From: a virus
DNA length: 30,099 nucleotides
IMG/VR virus record: IMGVR_UViG_3300008116_005123
Coordinates: 1-30,099 of that record
Direction: 5' to 3' (one strand)
Shown: positions 29,455 through 30,099 of the stretch, piece by piece
Position numbering within the stretch: position 1 is the stretch's first letter
Layout: every line of letters starts with the position of its first letter
Translations under genes and position numbers: made by a program
The notes under the pieces: generated by a model
Seen by the model: only the letters and a program-made list of their open reading frames with translations
Told to the model about the DNA's origin: nothing
Databases searched by the model: none

Positions 29455-29688
29455 TTACTCTCCTATATTCATATGCTTTAATTCCTTTGGAAGGAACTCA
29501 GTGTTGACATGGCCGCAGGCCTTGCACCCGAATACCGGAATTGGCATGTAAGTAGTTTGGCCGGTACCTGTTAAAAGTCCCGATGCCTTTCTAATGTGAA
29601 GTGCTTCTTCAAAAAATGTATGTCCACATTTCTCGCATTCTACCGGCAGGGTTTGGTCAATCGATAGGTTTAATCTTGGTTGTTCCAT
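29455..29688 (-). CDS. Double-CxxC zinc-ribbon phage protein, 77 aa
   Basis: MEQPRLNLSIDQTLPVECEK with Cys18-x2-Cys21 and Cys55-x2-Cys58 (VFGCKACGHVN) forms a zinc ribbon. The QTTYMPIPVFGCKACGHVNT stretch recurs in marine myophage proteins as I recall them; role unknown. The frame reaches 29712, but ATG 29688 after an A-rich AACAACAA leader is preferred. Overlaps the upstream gene's end by 19 nt. Confidence 0.75.
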   Translation of the reverse strand: MEQPRLNLSIDQTLPVECEKCGHTFFEEALHIRKASGLLTGTGQTTYMPIPVFGCKACGHVNTEFLPKELKHMNIGE

Positions 29689-29945
29689 TGTTGTTGTTTT
29701 TCTGGTGTACATAACTCGTCTACCTTTACCTCCTCACCTGCAATTTGAAAGACAGTGGCCGGGGTAAGATTTGGACCCTTTCTAGATATTTCTGTAGCTT
29801 TTTCAAGAAGTAGTCTTAAATTACCTGCACAATCTGAAGCACGAAGTATCTCTATGATTGTCATAGTGCTTGTTTGGTTGTGGGTGGTGCTAAGGGATTT
29901 ACCCTCTTCCAATAGCTCGTGATATTTTTTTATTGAGTCCGACAT
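29670..29945 (-). CDS. Hypothetical protein, 91 aa
   Basis: Begins MSDSIKKYHELLEEGKSLST. Helical, with a Leu-rich segment (AGNLRLLLEKATEIS) and a Gln-rich end (CTPEKQQQWNNQD). No recognised family. Starts 6 nt after the stop of the truncated Lys/Glu-rich gene, so probably cotranscribed with it and with the zinc-ribbon gene. Confidence 0.75.
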   Translation of the reverse strand: MSDSIKKYHELLEEGKSLSTTHNQTSTMTIIEILRASDCAGNLRLLLEKATEISRKGPNLTPATVFQIAGEEVKVDELCTPEKQQQWNNQD

Positions 29946-29951
29946 GTTACC

Positions 29952-30099
29952 TTACTTCTTTTTAGGGTAGTACTTTCTTTTTTTCTTTGGCTTGTCAATA
30001 GGGAACTCTGATTTAGTTTCTTTCTTAACTTCTTCTACTACTTTAGTAGCTTCTGATACTATTTCTTTTTCTTCTTTAGGAGCTTTTTTAGCTACAATT
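29952..30099 (-). CDS. C-terminal end of a Lys/Glu-rich protein (cut by window edge)
   Basis: 48 codons are readable before TAA at 29952; the start lies beyond the window. The visible residues alternate Lys and Glu (KKAPKEEKEIVSEATKVVEE) and end in a basic tail (KPKKKRKYYPKKK). Such a tail could be disordered, DNA-binding or scaffold-like; no function assigned. Confidence 0.6.
   Translation of the reverse strand, partial: IVAKKAPKEEKEIVSEATKVVEEVKKETKSEFPIDKPKKKRKYYPKKK

Overview
The window is a compact, AT-rich piece of a large tailed-phage genome (or a prophage-like equivalent). Every confident protein gene reads on the minus strand, the genes are packed with 1-20 nt overlaps, and the content is typically viral: GH19 endolysin, holin, spanin-like pair, DUF3310, Cas4/RecB-like nuclease, HNH protein and many tiny ORFs. 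The host is probably a member of the Bacteroidota. Start codons follow A-rich leaders rather than Shine-Dalgarno boxes. A repeated promoter, GTTGC-N19-TATATTTAGG, matches the flavobacterial type (TTG at -33, TAnnTTTG-like at -7). No virion structural gene could be recognised.

Positions 1-8.4 kb look like an early/accessory region of small genes in short operons, nearly every operon preceded by a near-identical promoter plus A-rich leader. Within it lie a plus-strand promoter with a structured, terminator-ended RNA (about 934-1091) and a gene-poor stretch (1440-2077) holding two arrays of 12-bp GGGT repeats around an AT-rich core. An operon at 5.7-3.1 kb encodes a DUF932-like protein, four small proteins and an SPFH/prohibitin-like protein. 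Another at 7.9-5.8 kb encodes a DksA/TraR-like zinc-finger protein and an HNH protein.

Positions 8.9-25.9 kb hold a 17-kb glycan cluster. It contains GDP-mannose 4,6-dehydratase, an SDR, a cupin, a DegT/DnrJ aminotransferase, a Gfo/Idh/MocA dehydrogenase, a formyltransferase, an NAD-dependent epimerase, a hexapeptide acyltransferase, a StrG-like Fe(II)/2OG oxygenase, a SAM methyltransferase and at least nine glycosyltransferase-like proteins of GT-A and GT-B fold. A 21-codon relic of another methyltransferase lies inside it. The cluster could make and attach an unusual (amino, possibly N-formylated) deoxysugar glycan to the virion, the host surface or phage DNA; the sequence does not say which.

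Upstream of the cluster on the same strand are a ribbon-helix-helix protein, a Cas4-like nuclease and DUF3310 (27.3-25.9 kb), driven by a promoter at 27.32 kb. Next comes a lysis block (29.4-27.4 kb): a small membrane protein, GH19 endolysin, holin and two overlapping spanin-like genes. The right edge has a zinc-ribbon protein, an unknown protein and the Lys/Glu-rich end of a truncated gene. Several terminators physically overlap the promoter of the next operon.
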